Below are positions 25,630 through 33,633 of a stretch of DNA of 49,767 bases, piece by piece. Source of the stretch: Thermoplasmata archaeon (GTDB lineage Archaea; Thermoplasmatota; Thermoplasmata; Lutacidiplasmatales; SKW197); assembly GCA_026414225.1 (NCBI GenBank), contig JAOAJK010000010.1, positions 1-49,767 of the forward strand, read 5' to 3'. Position 1 is the first letter of the stretch. The number at the start of each line of letters is the position of its first letter. The translations under genes and the position numbers were made by a program. The notes under the pieces were generated by a model that was not told the DNA's origin, ran no database searches, and saw only the letters and a program-made list of their open reading frames with translations.

Positions 25630-26061
25630 ATGTTTCGGATTTCAGAACTGAAGCCAGAACATTACAGTCAGATTGTGGAAGTGTGGAAGGATGCAGGGTT
25701 GCCCTTCAAGCCGCACGGACGGGACTCGTTTGAAGAAATTAGAAGACAGATGGAAAGGAATCCTGACCTGTTTATCGGTGTTTTTATTGGCGAGGAGCTT
25801 GTGGGCGTTTGCATAGGCACCGAGGATGGAAGAAAGGGCTGGATAAACAGAATCGCGGTGAAGAAAAAATGGCAAAGGCACGGGCTAGCATCTAGGTTGA
25901 TTGCAGAAATGGAGAGGCGGTTGAAGGCAAAGGGATTGAAAATCTTCTGTGTGCTGGTAGAGGACTGGAATCAGCCATCGTTGGCCCTTTTCCAGAAAGA
26001 GGGTTATGTGCTCCATAAGGACATCTACTATCTTTCAAAAAGAGAAAGCCAGGATGTGTAA
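25630..26061 (+). CDS. GNAT-family N-acetyltransferase
   Basis: 143 aa. Seen: an acetyl-CoA binding motif A (INRIAVKKKWQRHGLASRLI, with R-H-G-L-A in place of the common Q/R-x-x-G-x-G/A), GKLIGV-like strand FIGEELVGVCIG, and motif B in VLVEDWNQPSLALFQKEGYV. The C-terminal N-x-x-S-x-x-L-F-x-x-x-G-Y is typical of RimI-like enzymes that acetylate protein N-termini or small molecules. The substrate is unknown. The dUTPase gene follows after 13 bp. Confidence 0.87.
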   Translation: MFRISELKPEHYSQIVEVWKDAGLPFKPHGRDSFEEIRRQMERNPDLFIGVFIGEELVGVCIGTEDGRKGWINRIAVKKKWQRHGLASRLIAEMERRLKAKGLKIFCVLVEDWNQPSLALFQKEGYVLHKDIYYLSKRESQDV

Positions 26062-26074
26062 ATGAGGTGAAGCC

Positions 26075-26557
26075 ATGTGCGTGCTTTCGGACAGGGAAAT
26101 AAGAGAGTATGTGAAGAGGAAGGTCCTGATAATTGAGCCGTTTGTAGAGCAAAATCTCACTCCGAATGGAATCGATCTTTGTGCCCATGAGGTCTGGATT
26201 GAGGGCATACCCGAGAAAATGGTTGAAACTGCTGTGTCGGTCCCCCCAGTTACGAGGTTCATGGTTTCTACGAGGGAGAGGGTGGTCATGCCAGAGGACC
26301 TGGTGGGAATCCTATGGATAAAAACTTCGCTTGCTAGAAAGGGGATTTTCGGGGCATTTGGAATGATAGACGCTGGTTTTCGGGGAACGCTCACACTGGG
26401 ATTCTTCAACGGAAGCGGGGAGGCAGTGTCTCTTTCGCAGGGCGCAAAGATTGTCCAGCTTGTGTTTGTCAGGATGCACTCAAGTCCTGAGAAGTTATAT
26501 GTGGAGAGGTCCGGACATTATCAGGACCAGCAGGGAATTACATTCTCCAGAGTATAG
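26075..26557 (+). CDS. dut: Archaeal dUTPase (dCTP deaminase family)
   Basis: 160 aa. Seen: LSDREIREYVKRKVLIIEPF, NLTPNGIDLCAHEVWI, KTSLARKGIFGAFGMIDAGFRG, LTLGFFNGSGEAVSLSQGAK, and a C-terminal HYQDQQGITFS phosphate loop. The family folds as trimers and includes dCTP deaminases and dUTPases. The deaminase catalytic Glu (in L-E-x-x-N) is Gly here (TLGFFN), and the sequence resembles the archaeal dUTPase subfamily, so dUTP hydrolysis to dUMP is more likely than dCTP deamination. Ribosome site GAGGTGAAG precedes the ATG. Confidence 0.82.
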   Translation: MCVLSDREIREYVKRKVLIIEPFVEQNLTPNGIDLCAHEVWIEGIPEKMVETAVSVPPVTRFMVSTRERVVMPEDLVGILWIKTSLARKGIFGAFGMIDAGFRGTLTLGFFNGSGEAVSLSQGAKIVQLVFVRMHSSPEKLYVERSGHYQDQQGITFSRV

Positions 26558-26568
26558 TTGAAACATGC

Positions 26569-26582
26569 AAAAATATATATAG
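26569..26582 (+). promoter_or_regulatory. Strong TATA box of the binding-protein gene
   Basis: CAAAATATATATAG-type A/T run about 66 bp before ATG 26642. It predicts a leader of about 40 bases ending in AAGGAGGAG (26628-26636), the best Shine-Dalgarno sequence in the window, as expected for an abundant surface protein. Confidence 0.7.
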
Positions 26583-26641
26583 CACAACTTGATATACCGC
26601 AACAGCGAACCTACAACGAAACGAAGTAAGGAGGAGAAAAA

Positions 26642-29600
26642 ATGAAGAATAAGGACAGAAGATGGGTAGTGACTGCAGCATTGGCCTTTGTGCTAGTGCT
26701 AGTGATGATTGCTACACCCTTCTCAGGTGCGGTATCCGCAAAGACACCTGAGAAAAGCGCTCCGACTGCAAAGGCACCACCTTACGGTGGAACATTTAAG
26801 ATAGGCTTCCAGAGTGATCTGAAAGGACTGAACCCGTGTGTTGTGAACGATGTTTGGTCCTGGAATGTGATCGGGTTTGTGTATGATAGCCTCGGCGGGA
26901 CCTCCAAAGCCACAGAGGAATCAATCCCATGGACTGCTGAAAGCTGGACTGAAGACACTCCCGACCACCTTAACTGGACGGTGAAGATCCGCCAGGGCGT
27001 GAAGTGGCATGATGGACAGCCACTGACGGCAGATGATGTTGTGTTCAGCTACAACTTCCTCATGGATGTGAGCAGATATGTGTCCTCGCTCGAGTCGCTT
27101 GACTGGACACAAATTCCTGGTGCTACTGACAAAAACGAGACCTACTATGAAGGTGTGAAAAAGGTTGATACCTACACAGTGAAATTTAAGTTGTGGCGCA
27201 CAAACCCAACCGTGCTGCTTGATGTGATGGGAATTCCATTGCTGCCAAAACACATCTGGAGGAATCACTGGAATGATAAGACCACATGGAACATGGACTA
27301 CAATCCAACGACAGGTGAGGCAAATGTAATCGGCTCTGGACCCTTCAAATTCAAATACTGGAAACAGGGTGTGGAGGCAAAAATTGAACGAAATGAATAT
27401 TACTTCTGGGAGGCAACCCTTGAAGACGGTAACACCTACAAGGTGCCGTTTGTGGATGCAATCCAGTTCATCATTTACAAGAACATGGATGCCATGGTCA
27501 CAGCCCTGAAGCAGGGAGTGATCGATTACATCTGGTGGAGCATTGACCCTGGCTGGGTGCCCGTGGTTTCTCAAATACCTGGCGCGAAGGTATTTACAAA
27601 TGCAGACAGGGGCTACTTCTACCTCATGTTCAACATGATTCTGCCATTCCAGGGATATGATACCGGAACTGGCTATCAGCCAAGGGATGATGAGAACTCT
27701 CCGATAACCTATCCGAATCCCCAGGGTGGTCAGGATGCAGGCCTCCCGTTCAGGAAAGCCGTGTCCCACTGTATAGATAAGGAATACATTGTGACAAGAT
27801 TAATGCAAGGCTTTGGTACGAAAGGGGACTCAATTGTGCCTCCGTCCTACACCTACTGGTACAACGACACCTTACCCCAGTATCCGTTCAGCGTTGACAC
27901 TGCAAAATCAATCCTCCAGGCTGCCAACTACACGGATGTGAACGGTGATGGCTGGAGAGAGGATTACAAGGGCAGGACAATGGATGGTCCAAACAACAAC
28001 GGACAGATTGACATTCTGACGCCACCTGCGGACTATGACCCCATCAGGGCAGAAGCAGGCAAGAAGATTGCGGAGGCAATGAAGTCAGCGGGCATAAAGG
28101 CAGAGTCGGTGCCAACGAGCTTCGGCCAGATTGTGGACGAGGTGTTTGTTTACAGAAACTTTGAGATGTTCATTCTTGGTTGGAGACTGGGGCTGGATCC
28201 AGGTTGGGTATATGATTTCTTCAACTCAAAGTTTGACTGGAACAACCCGGGTATCGGTGATGGGGGTAACAATCCTTCAGGCTACAGGAACCAGTACTAT
28301 GATCAGATATCTTCAAAGGTAATGGAGGAAATGGACCCTGCAACGAGAGTTGCCCTCGTTAAGGAATGCCAGGGCATGATCGCAAAGCATCTTCCAACGA
28401 ATGTACTCTACTACAGGCAGATGCTGGAGGTCGCAGATGCCTCCGAATGGGTGGGTTACCATGAAAAGCCAGGAGGTATTGGCAATGGCTGGACCATGAT
28501 GGAAATTCACAAACCACTCCAGCAGCCGCCACTGAGGGTTGATGTGAAAGCATTCCCAGCATCAATGCCGGGCACAAAGAATGCAACGCTGAAGCTCACG
28601 GTCAGCGCTGTTAAAGCCGATGGCACAGCATATCCAAATGTGAATGTGAACATGAAACTTGAACCAACACCTGACCCAACATATATCGGACTCGATGCCA
28701 CCCAGAAGACCACGGATGCAAACGGGAAGGCCGAATTCATCGTAATTTGCAAGGAGAACTATCCCCTCGACACAGTGTTCAAGGCCGTTGTGAATGCCAC
28801 TGACGGCACAAATTACGCGAATGCCAACACATATTTCACAATCTCAATGGCCGGCTTGAATGTTGAGGTAACAAGCCCCCAGGTTGTTGTTGGCACCGCA
28901 AGTAATACCTTCTACTTCAACATAACAGTGAGACAGTTCACAACCCCGCTCTCCGGCGCGCAGGTAGAATTGCAGACACTCTCGCCACCAGATAACCTGA
29001 AAATTTTGAAGGTAAGGGCGAACACGGATGCGAATGGCACAGTTTCTCTGGGATTGCAGGTGACAGGCAACTTCACAGCGTCTAAATCAGTAGAACTGAA
29101 GTATACTGTCTGGCCTGCTGGTGGGGCAAAGACGCTGTACACCCACAACTTCGTCGTGCTAGCAAATGGCGGTAATGAAGTCAGCGTCGCTGTGGATACG
29201 ATCGGAACCCTTGAGGGCCTGCCAGGAAAGACTAAGGAAGTGAATGTAACCGTCACGAGCGGCGGCTCTCCGCTTCCTGGCGCAAGTGTGTATGGCTACA
29301 TCACACCTACAGGCAAGGGCTTGAGTGTTGTGGAGACAGACCCAGTCGATACAGGGACAGATGGCAAAGCCACATTCAATGTGAAGGTTGACTCGCTCGT
29401 AACCATTGACACATCATTCAAGTTCGTGGCTGTGGTAGCAAGCGGAACATACGCAGGATATGGCTCTGCACCAGCCCAAGTTTCTGCTGTGACCACAATG
29501 AACGCTGCACTGGAAGTGAACCCTGCATCGATTACCGGAAATGTGGGGCAGAGCACAACCGTAAAGGTAACGGTTACCTCTGGTGGAACACCGATCGAGG

Positions 29601-30841
29601 GTGCAACTGTGTCGCTGGATATAACCCCGGCAACCACAGCGCTTGAGGTTGCACCTACAACAGCAACAACAAACACTAACGGTATAGCCACATTTACGGT
29701 GACCGTAAAATCTGCAATCACATCTGACACAACTTACACAATCACAGGCCATGCCACATACAGCACTCTCACCGCAACAGGTACTGGCTCCCTTGATGTG
29801 AAGGCAGGGGAAAACATCAATGTGGACCTCCAGCTTTCTAAGACACAGGTAGCCGGTATTACGGGTGCTGAGCTCACTGCAACAGTAACTGTGCTGAATG
29901 GCACTGCACCAATGTCAAATGTGGATGTCTCACTGGTACTCAACCCGAGCACCGGCTTGAGCGCTGAGACAGGCAAGAAGACAGGCACCGACGGCAAGGC
30001 AGTAATAAAGATAACAGTAACCCAGACATTCTCTGCGGATGCAACGGTAAGCGTCAAGGCAGTGGCTACAGTCGGCACCAAGACCTACGAGAGTGCGGCA
30101 AGCACGCTCACAGTGAAATATGTGCCCTACGCAATCACGGTAACCCTTGAGGCAACCCAGATTGACGGTAAGAAGGATGCAGTGGTGAATGCAACTGTGA
30201 AGGTGCTTAACGGCACCACGCCGATGCAGGGCATAAATGCCACGCTCACGGCAACTCCAAGCGCGAATCTCCAGATAAGCCCAGCAACAGCCCAGACAGA
30301 TGCAAACGGTGAAGCTAAGTTCACAATCACACTGACTGCGGACTTCCAGACAGATACACCGGTAACGCTTGAACCAAAGGCCACGATTGATGCTGTTGAG
30401 TACACAGGTGCAACAACCACCCTGACCATAAAGGGCATCGCGGCTGCCTACACGGTTACAATGACCCTGGATAAGACGGAGATCGAGGGCAAGAAGGATA
30501 ACACGGTGAAGGCAACAATCTATGTGAAGACAGGCAACGTTGGCGTGGCCAATGTCTCCGTGACAGTCACCTTCGACCAGGCGGGGCTAAGTGCAAATAC
30601 TGCTACAACTGACCAGAACGGCAAGGCAGAGGTAACAATAACAATCACGGAGGACTTCACAGCGGAGAAGACAGTGAAAGTTACGCCAAAGGTGGCAGGC
30701 CAGGAGTTTGCAAGCAGCGCAGTAAATCTGAAGGTGACACCAAAGACCACGACAACACCTGGCTTTGAGCTTATTGGCGTGATTGCAGCAATTGCCGCGG
30801 TTGCAGGCATTCTGGTGTACGCCAGAAGGAAAGAACACTAA
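26642..30841 (+). CDS. Family 5 solute-binding protein fused to seven Ig-like repeats and a PGF-CTERM anchor
   Basis: 1,399 aa. A signal peptide (about 10-34, ending FSGAVSA) is followed by an oligopeptide/dipeptide-type SBP_bac_5 domain (about 48-620): GGTFKIGFQSDLKGLNP, WTVKIRQGVKWHDGQPLTAD, VIGSGPFKFKYW, FRKAVSHCIDKEYI. Then come seven tandem Ig/invasin-like repeats of about 100 aa (628-1365), each with a TTDANGKAEF-type turn. The Thr-rich stretch and C-terminal TPGFELIGVIAAIAAVAGIL plus VYARRKEH form a PGF-CTERM signal (PGF at 1373-1375), which archaeosortase A is known to process in other euryarchaea. No permease or ATPase genes lie beside it. Inferred: an abundant surface receptor projecting through the cell coat. 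Confidence 0.9.
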   Translation: MKNKDRRWVVTAALAFVLVLVMIATPFSGAVSAKTPEKSAPTAKAPPYGGTFKIGFQSDLKGLNPCVVNDVWSWNVIGFVYDSLGGTSKATEESIPWTAESWTEDTPDHLNWTVKIRQGVKWHDGQPLTADDVVFSYNFLMDVSRYVSSLESLDWTQIPGATDKNETYYEGVKKVDTYTVKFKLWRTNPTVLLDVMGIPLLPKHIWRNHWNDKTTWNMDYNPTTGEANVIGSGPFKFKYWKQGVEAKIERNEYYFWEATLEDGNTYKVPFVDAIQFIIYKNMDAMVTALKQGVIDYIWWSIDPGWVPVVSQIPGAKVFTNADRGYFYLMFNMILPFQGYDTGTGYQPRDDENSPITYPNPQGGQDAGLPFRKAVSHCIDKEYIVTRLMQGFGTKGDSIVPPSYTYWYNDTLPQYPFSVDTAKSILQAANYTDVNGDGWREDYKGRTMDGPNNNGQIDILTPPADYDPIRAEAGKKIAEAMKSAGIKAESVPTSFGQIVDEVFVYRNFEMFILGWRLGLDPGWVYDFFNSKFDWNNPGIGDGGNNPSGYRNQYYDQISSKVMEEMDPATRVALVKECQGMIAKHLPTNVLYYRQMLEVADASEWVGYHEKPGGIGNGWTMMEIHKPLQQPPLRVDVKAFPASMPGTKNATLKLTVSAVKADGTAYPNVNVNMKLEPTPDPTYIGLDATQKTTDANGKAEFIVICKENYPLDTVFKAVVNATDGTNYANANTYFTISMAGLNVEVTSPQVVVGTASNTFYFNITVRQFTTPLSGAQVELQTLSPPDNLKILKVRANTDANGTVSLGLQVTGNFTASKSVELKYTVWPAGGAKTLYTHNFVVLANGGNEVSVAVDTIGTLEGLPGKTKEVNVTVTSGGSPLPGASVYGYITPTGKGLSVVETDPVDTGTDGKATFNVKVDSLVTIDTSFKFVAVVASGTYAGYGSAPAQVSAVTTMNAALEVNPASITGNVGQSTTVKVTVTSGGTPIEGATVSLDITPATTALEVAPTTATTNTNGIATFTVTVKSAITSDTTYTITGHATYSTLTATGTGSLDVKAGENINVDLQLSKTQVAGITGAELTATVTVLNGTAPMSNVDVSLVLNPSTGLSAETGKKTGTDGKAVIKITVTQTFSADATVSVKAVATVGTKTYESAASTLTVKYVPYAITVTLEATQIDGKKDAVVNATVKVLNGTTPMQGINATLTATPSANLQISPATAQTDANGEAKFTITLTADFQTDTPVTLEPKATIDAVEYTGATTTLTIKGIAAAYTVTMTLDKTEIEGKKDNTVKATIYVKTGNVGVANVSVTVTFDQAGLSANTATTDQNGKAEVTITITEDFTAEKTVKVTPKVAGQEFASSAVNLKVTPKTTTTPGFELIGVIAAIAAVAGILVYARRKEH

Positions 30842-30882
30842 AACCTCTTTCCCAAATTTTTTAATTTTTAAAATTTTTAACC
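30842..30882 (+). terminator. T-rich terminator after the binding-protein gene
   Basis: CCCAAATTTTTTAATTTTTA and further T-runs follow the stop within 45 bp. The core nearly matches the terminator at 4341-4358. The remaining 145 bp to 31026 show no gene; a weak A/T-rich tract (31008-31026) would serve the convergent gene. Confidence 0.6.
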
Positions 30883-31026
30883 TGTTTTATATTGGTTGTA
30901 ATTTAGAGGTTGTGTTGTCCCCAGGATGCTTAAGCAATCAACATGGTATCTGTTCGCTCTCAGCCTGAAACCCGCTACAAGACCATCGGTTGTTGCAAAC
31001 GAAACTAGGCAAAGAATTAAAAGTTT

Positions 31027-32742
31027 TTATTGGAGCGGAATCCAGAACTCTCCGCCTCTGAAGTAGACCCATGCCCATTTCTCGCTACCAACAAGCACCA
31101 CATCCTTAACCCCAAATAACTGCCCGACGAGTGCGGTGTCCATAATCTGTGAGGAACAACTGGGGGCAGTGTAAACCTTCGCATATTTTCCGGGAACCAT
31201 GTAATAGTTTCCACTGTTTACCACAGAAACGGAGGAGGCAAGCACCCAGCCAGGTTTTTCATCATACCAAATCTTGTACCATGAAGCTCCGCCAAAGGTT
31301 ACGGTCTCCACTGCGATGTAAATCTGGTTGGAGTAAACCGTTCCGATTTTCGGGAAAGCGGTAGAAGGGCCTGCCCGCACATTCAAACTTGAAACTGCAA
31401 TCTTAATGTACTTCGGGGTGGTTGTGCCCTGCGATTCTATGTGATAGAAATTGTACCTGGTGAAGTAACTCATGTAGTAGTCCCACGGATAGTGGTAGCG
31501 GTTGTTGGTGTGGGCATTCACCCTTGCATTTGCACCGCTGCCTTCTACAATGGTTAATGTGTGGATCCAGTGGTCTCCATCAGCATTTCCAATGAGAATT
31601 ATGTCGCCAACAGTCATGTAACCGGGAATGGTTCCGTTCCATTTTCCATCTGCACCTCTCACTATGTAAGAAAATTTTACATTCTCCTGCTTTACCAGAT
31701 GGGTGTGAAGGTTGTCCACATACGGGATAGTGCCGTAGGGGTCCGCACCTATCACCCCGTAACCTTTTCCATCAGTGCCCTTCCAGATGCTCAGGCCGCC
31801 TGAAATCTGGGACTGGCTGCCAAAATTGGCGCAGTCACCCCCATACATGGAATAATCTGCGTAATCCGGATTGTAGTTATCCCAGTAGAGGTCGGAATAG
31901 GCAGCGGTTCGCTCCCTAAGATATTTTTCAACCACAGGCAGAGGCCTCGGGGCGTTCAGACTAATGTACGCAGTAAGGGTATAGCTTCCAGAACCAGAAT
32001 ATCTTTCGACCAGAATGTAATAGGTTCCAGAAGGATTGCTTATAGAAATGTTTTCATTTGCAGTTTTTCCATTACTCCTGTAATCATACGCACTTCTCGT
32101 CGGCTTCTGCCCTTTCTTAACAAACAGGTCAAAGTCAGCGTTTGCAGGGCCAGTAAGCATGATTCTCAGCCCAGTGCCAGAATTCACGGAAATCTTGTAG
32201 TAGGACCTTGTGTTTGAGGAATCCAGTATGCCACTTTTCCCAATGCCCGTGGTGAGCTCTACTGCATCATTGGTCCCGCTTTCTCCACTCCCTCCACCGT
32301 TGTTACCATCTACCGTTGCCGTGATTGTGTAACTCCCGGAGCCCTTGTAGGCGTACACCATTGCGTAGTAAGTGCCAGCTGGGTTGCCAGCGCTCACCTG
32401 CTCATCGCTCGAGCTTGTATAGCCCCTCGCATCGTAGCTGGAAGTCGTGGGTTTCGTGTCCTTCTTGATGTAGAGGTCGAAATCAACCCCTGAAGTGTTC
32501 GGACCGTCCACCTTCACCACCAGCTTTGTCCCGCCGTTGACGGTAATCCTGTAATAGTCCTTCTTCCCGGCCCCGCTCAGGTTCCCGCTCAAACTCGCGT
32601 TCACACCGAGGTCGGTTTCCACGCCGTCCGCACTCCCCATTCTCACACTCACGATCGACATCAGCATGCCGATAACCAGCATGGCTATCACTCCACCTGC
32701 CACACCCGCTACCATTCTGCCTTTCCTCTTCTTTGGCTCCAT
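31027..32742 (-). CDS. Secreted PPC-amidase-SH3 protein
   Basis: 571 aa. Residues 10-33 are a signal/anchor helix. Two PPC-like beta domains follow (about 45-145 and 160-255), each with DFDLYIKK or DFDLFVKKG and a GTYYxxV turn. Next is an Amidase_6/CHAP-like papain-fold domain (about 265-430): AYSDLYWDNYNPDYADYS, Cys304 in GGDCANFGSQSQ, His391/His394 in GDHWIHTLTIVEG and AHTNNRYHYPWDYY. A bacterial-type SH3 domain (about 437-505) has VSSLNVRAGPSTAFPKIGTV and GWVLASSV, followed by an SH3-like tail. Relatives in bacteria cut cell-wall peptides; archaea lack murein, so the target is unknown. A palindromic candidate operator lies upstream. Confidence 0.85.
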   Translation of the reverse strand: MEPKKRKGRMVAGVAGGVIAMLVIGMLMSIVSVRMGSADGVETDLGVNASLSGNLSGAGKKDYYRITVNGGTKLVVKVDGPNTSGVDFDLYIKKDTKPTTSSYDARGYTSSSDEQVSAGNPAGTYYAMVYAYKGSGSYTITATVDGNNGGGSGESGTNDAVELTTGIGKSGILDSSNTRSYYKISVNSGTGLRIMLTGPANADFDLFVKKGQKPTRSAYDYRSNGKTANENISISNPSGTYYILVERYSGSGSYTLTAYISLNAPRPLPVVEKYLRERTAAYSDLYWDNYNPDYADYSMYGGDCANFGSQSQISGGLSIWKGTDGKGYGVIGADPYGTIPYVDNLHTHLVKQENVKFSYIVRGADGKWNGTIPGYMTVGDIILIGNADGDHWIHTLTIVEGSGANARVNAHTNNRYHYPWDYYMSYFTRYNFYHIESQGTTTPKYIKIAVSSLNVRAGPSTAFPKIGTVYSNQIYIAVETVTFGGASWYKIWYDEKPGWVLASSVSVVNSGNYYMVPGKYAKVYTAPSCSSQIMDTALVGQLFGVKDVVLVGSEKWAWVYFRGGEFWIPLQ

Positions 32743-32756
32743 GTTAACACCTCTTT

Positions 32757-32820
32757 GTAGTTAATACAAAATTTCAGAAGTATATAAATGTTTTGCCTGT
32801 TAACTACAAGTAGTAGTTAA
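32757..32820 (-). promoter_or_regulatory. Promoter with palindromic candidate operator
   Basis: TTAACTAC-N5-GTAGTTAA is a perfect inverted repeat at 32800-32820. A further half-site, GTAGTTAA, lies at 32757-32764. Between them is the TATA box (minus strand CATTTATATACT, 32779-32790). The upstream palindrome abuts the BRE/TATA region and the half-site lies just past the predicted transcription start (about 32758), so a dimeric regulator could both recruit and block. AGAGGTG (32750-32756) is the ribosome site. Confidence 0.6.
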
Positions 32821-32875
32821 TCAAATTGCCAGGCGGCACAAAACCGTATAACTGCACGAATGAAAAATCAAGTTT

Positions 32876-33271
32876 CTAAAGTTTTTTCCGCGTTGCCTTT
32901 ATTTCCCTTTCCCTCTCCATATCCTTGATTTTCCATGCCCCGAATCCGAACACAACAAAAGCCACTATGAGCACCGCTATGAGACATGGAATTTTCAGGG
33001 CATCTGCCTGCATCCACGCAGCACCCAGCAAAAAGCCGACGCCAGCCATCCCAAACACCAGGGCAGAAACCTGTCCGAACAGCGGTTTCTCAATGGACGA
33101 CTGCCCAAAGTAAGCCACGATGCCGAGAAAAAGAGACAGAATTCCGGAAATCAGGCATGCCCACATCGGGGTATATACCAGCCATATCCACACGAAAAGG
33201 AGAATTATGATTAAAAGGCCTATCCCAGCGACCGCCGCCCAGACCACATTTGAAAGTTTCACCCCTGCCAT
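32876..33271 (-). CDS. Four-helix membrane protein, unknown
   Basis: 131 aa. Not recognised. Hydrophobic segments fall near residues 10-32, 36-54, 65-83 and 92-113, followed by a charged cytosolic tail (KIKDMEREREIKATRKK). No catalytic motif is visible. Its start lies 4 bp after the stop of the upstream small gene, so both are probably in one transcript. Confidence 0.75.
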   Translation of the reverse strand: MAGVKLSNVVWAAVAGIGLLIIILLFVWIWLVYTPMWACLISGILSLFLGIVAYFGQSSIEKPLFGQVSALVFGMAGVGFLLGAAWMQADALKIPCLIAVLIVAFVVFGFGAWKIKDMEREREIKATRKKL

Positions 33272-33275
33272 GGTC

Positions 33276-33602
33276 TCAGTCCTCTGTAGCTTTTTCTTCC
33301 CTCAAAATATGGCTGAGTTCTACGAGGGTGCTAACCGGAACCCAGCCCATGTAGTAATCGTTCAATTTCACGAGGTCTCCCTCTTTGTTGATGAGGGATT
33401 CAGGAAAGCGCTGAACCGTGTTGTCGTCAAAGAACTGGATTGAAATAAGATGGCTGAAATCGCTCAGGGTGAGCCCGAGTTTCTCACATTCTTTCTTTAT
33501 TCTCTCCCGTAAACTATTCTCTATCTTTTCTATCCGCACTACCCTTCCTATCCTGAAGTTTATCAGGGCAAGGTCTCCGACTGTAATTTCCATCGCAACC
33601 AT
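33276..33602 (-). CDS. Small soluble protein, unknown
   Basis: 108 aa from ATG 33602 (ATG 33593 also possible). Not recognised. The N-terminus VGDLALINFRIGRVVRIEKI looks like a small beta-barrel of the SH3/KOW kind; a helix follows (LRERIKKECEKLGLTLSDF), then more strands (ISIQFFDDNTVQRFPESL, DLVKLNDYYMGWVPVSTLVE). The longer ORF start at 33701 would overlap pyrC by 68 bp and is unlikely. A TATA-like GATTTAATTAC (minus strand, 33631-33641) supports the shorter form. Confidence 0.65.
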   Translation of the reverse strand: MVAMEITVGDLALINFRIGRVVRIEKIENSLRERIKKECEKLGLTLSDFSHLISIQFFDDNTVQRFPESLINKEGDLVKLNDYYMGWVPVSTLVELSHILREEKATED

Positions 33603-33633
33603 GCTCTCACTACCACTAATGCAAAGGAAGTAA

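Noticed and set aside
28500-30760. Tandem repeats as a CRISPR array
   Set aside because: The repeats are in-frame Ig-like protein domains of about 300 bp with divergent DNA, not short identical repeats with spacers.
30900-31010. tRNA or C/D box RNA in the gap after the binding-protein gene
   Set aside because: A GTTCG-like loop and a CTGA box occur, but no cloverleaf or paired C and D boxes can be drawn on either strand.
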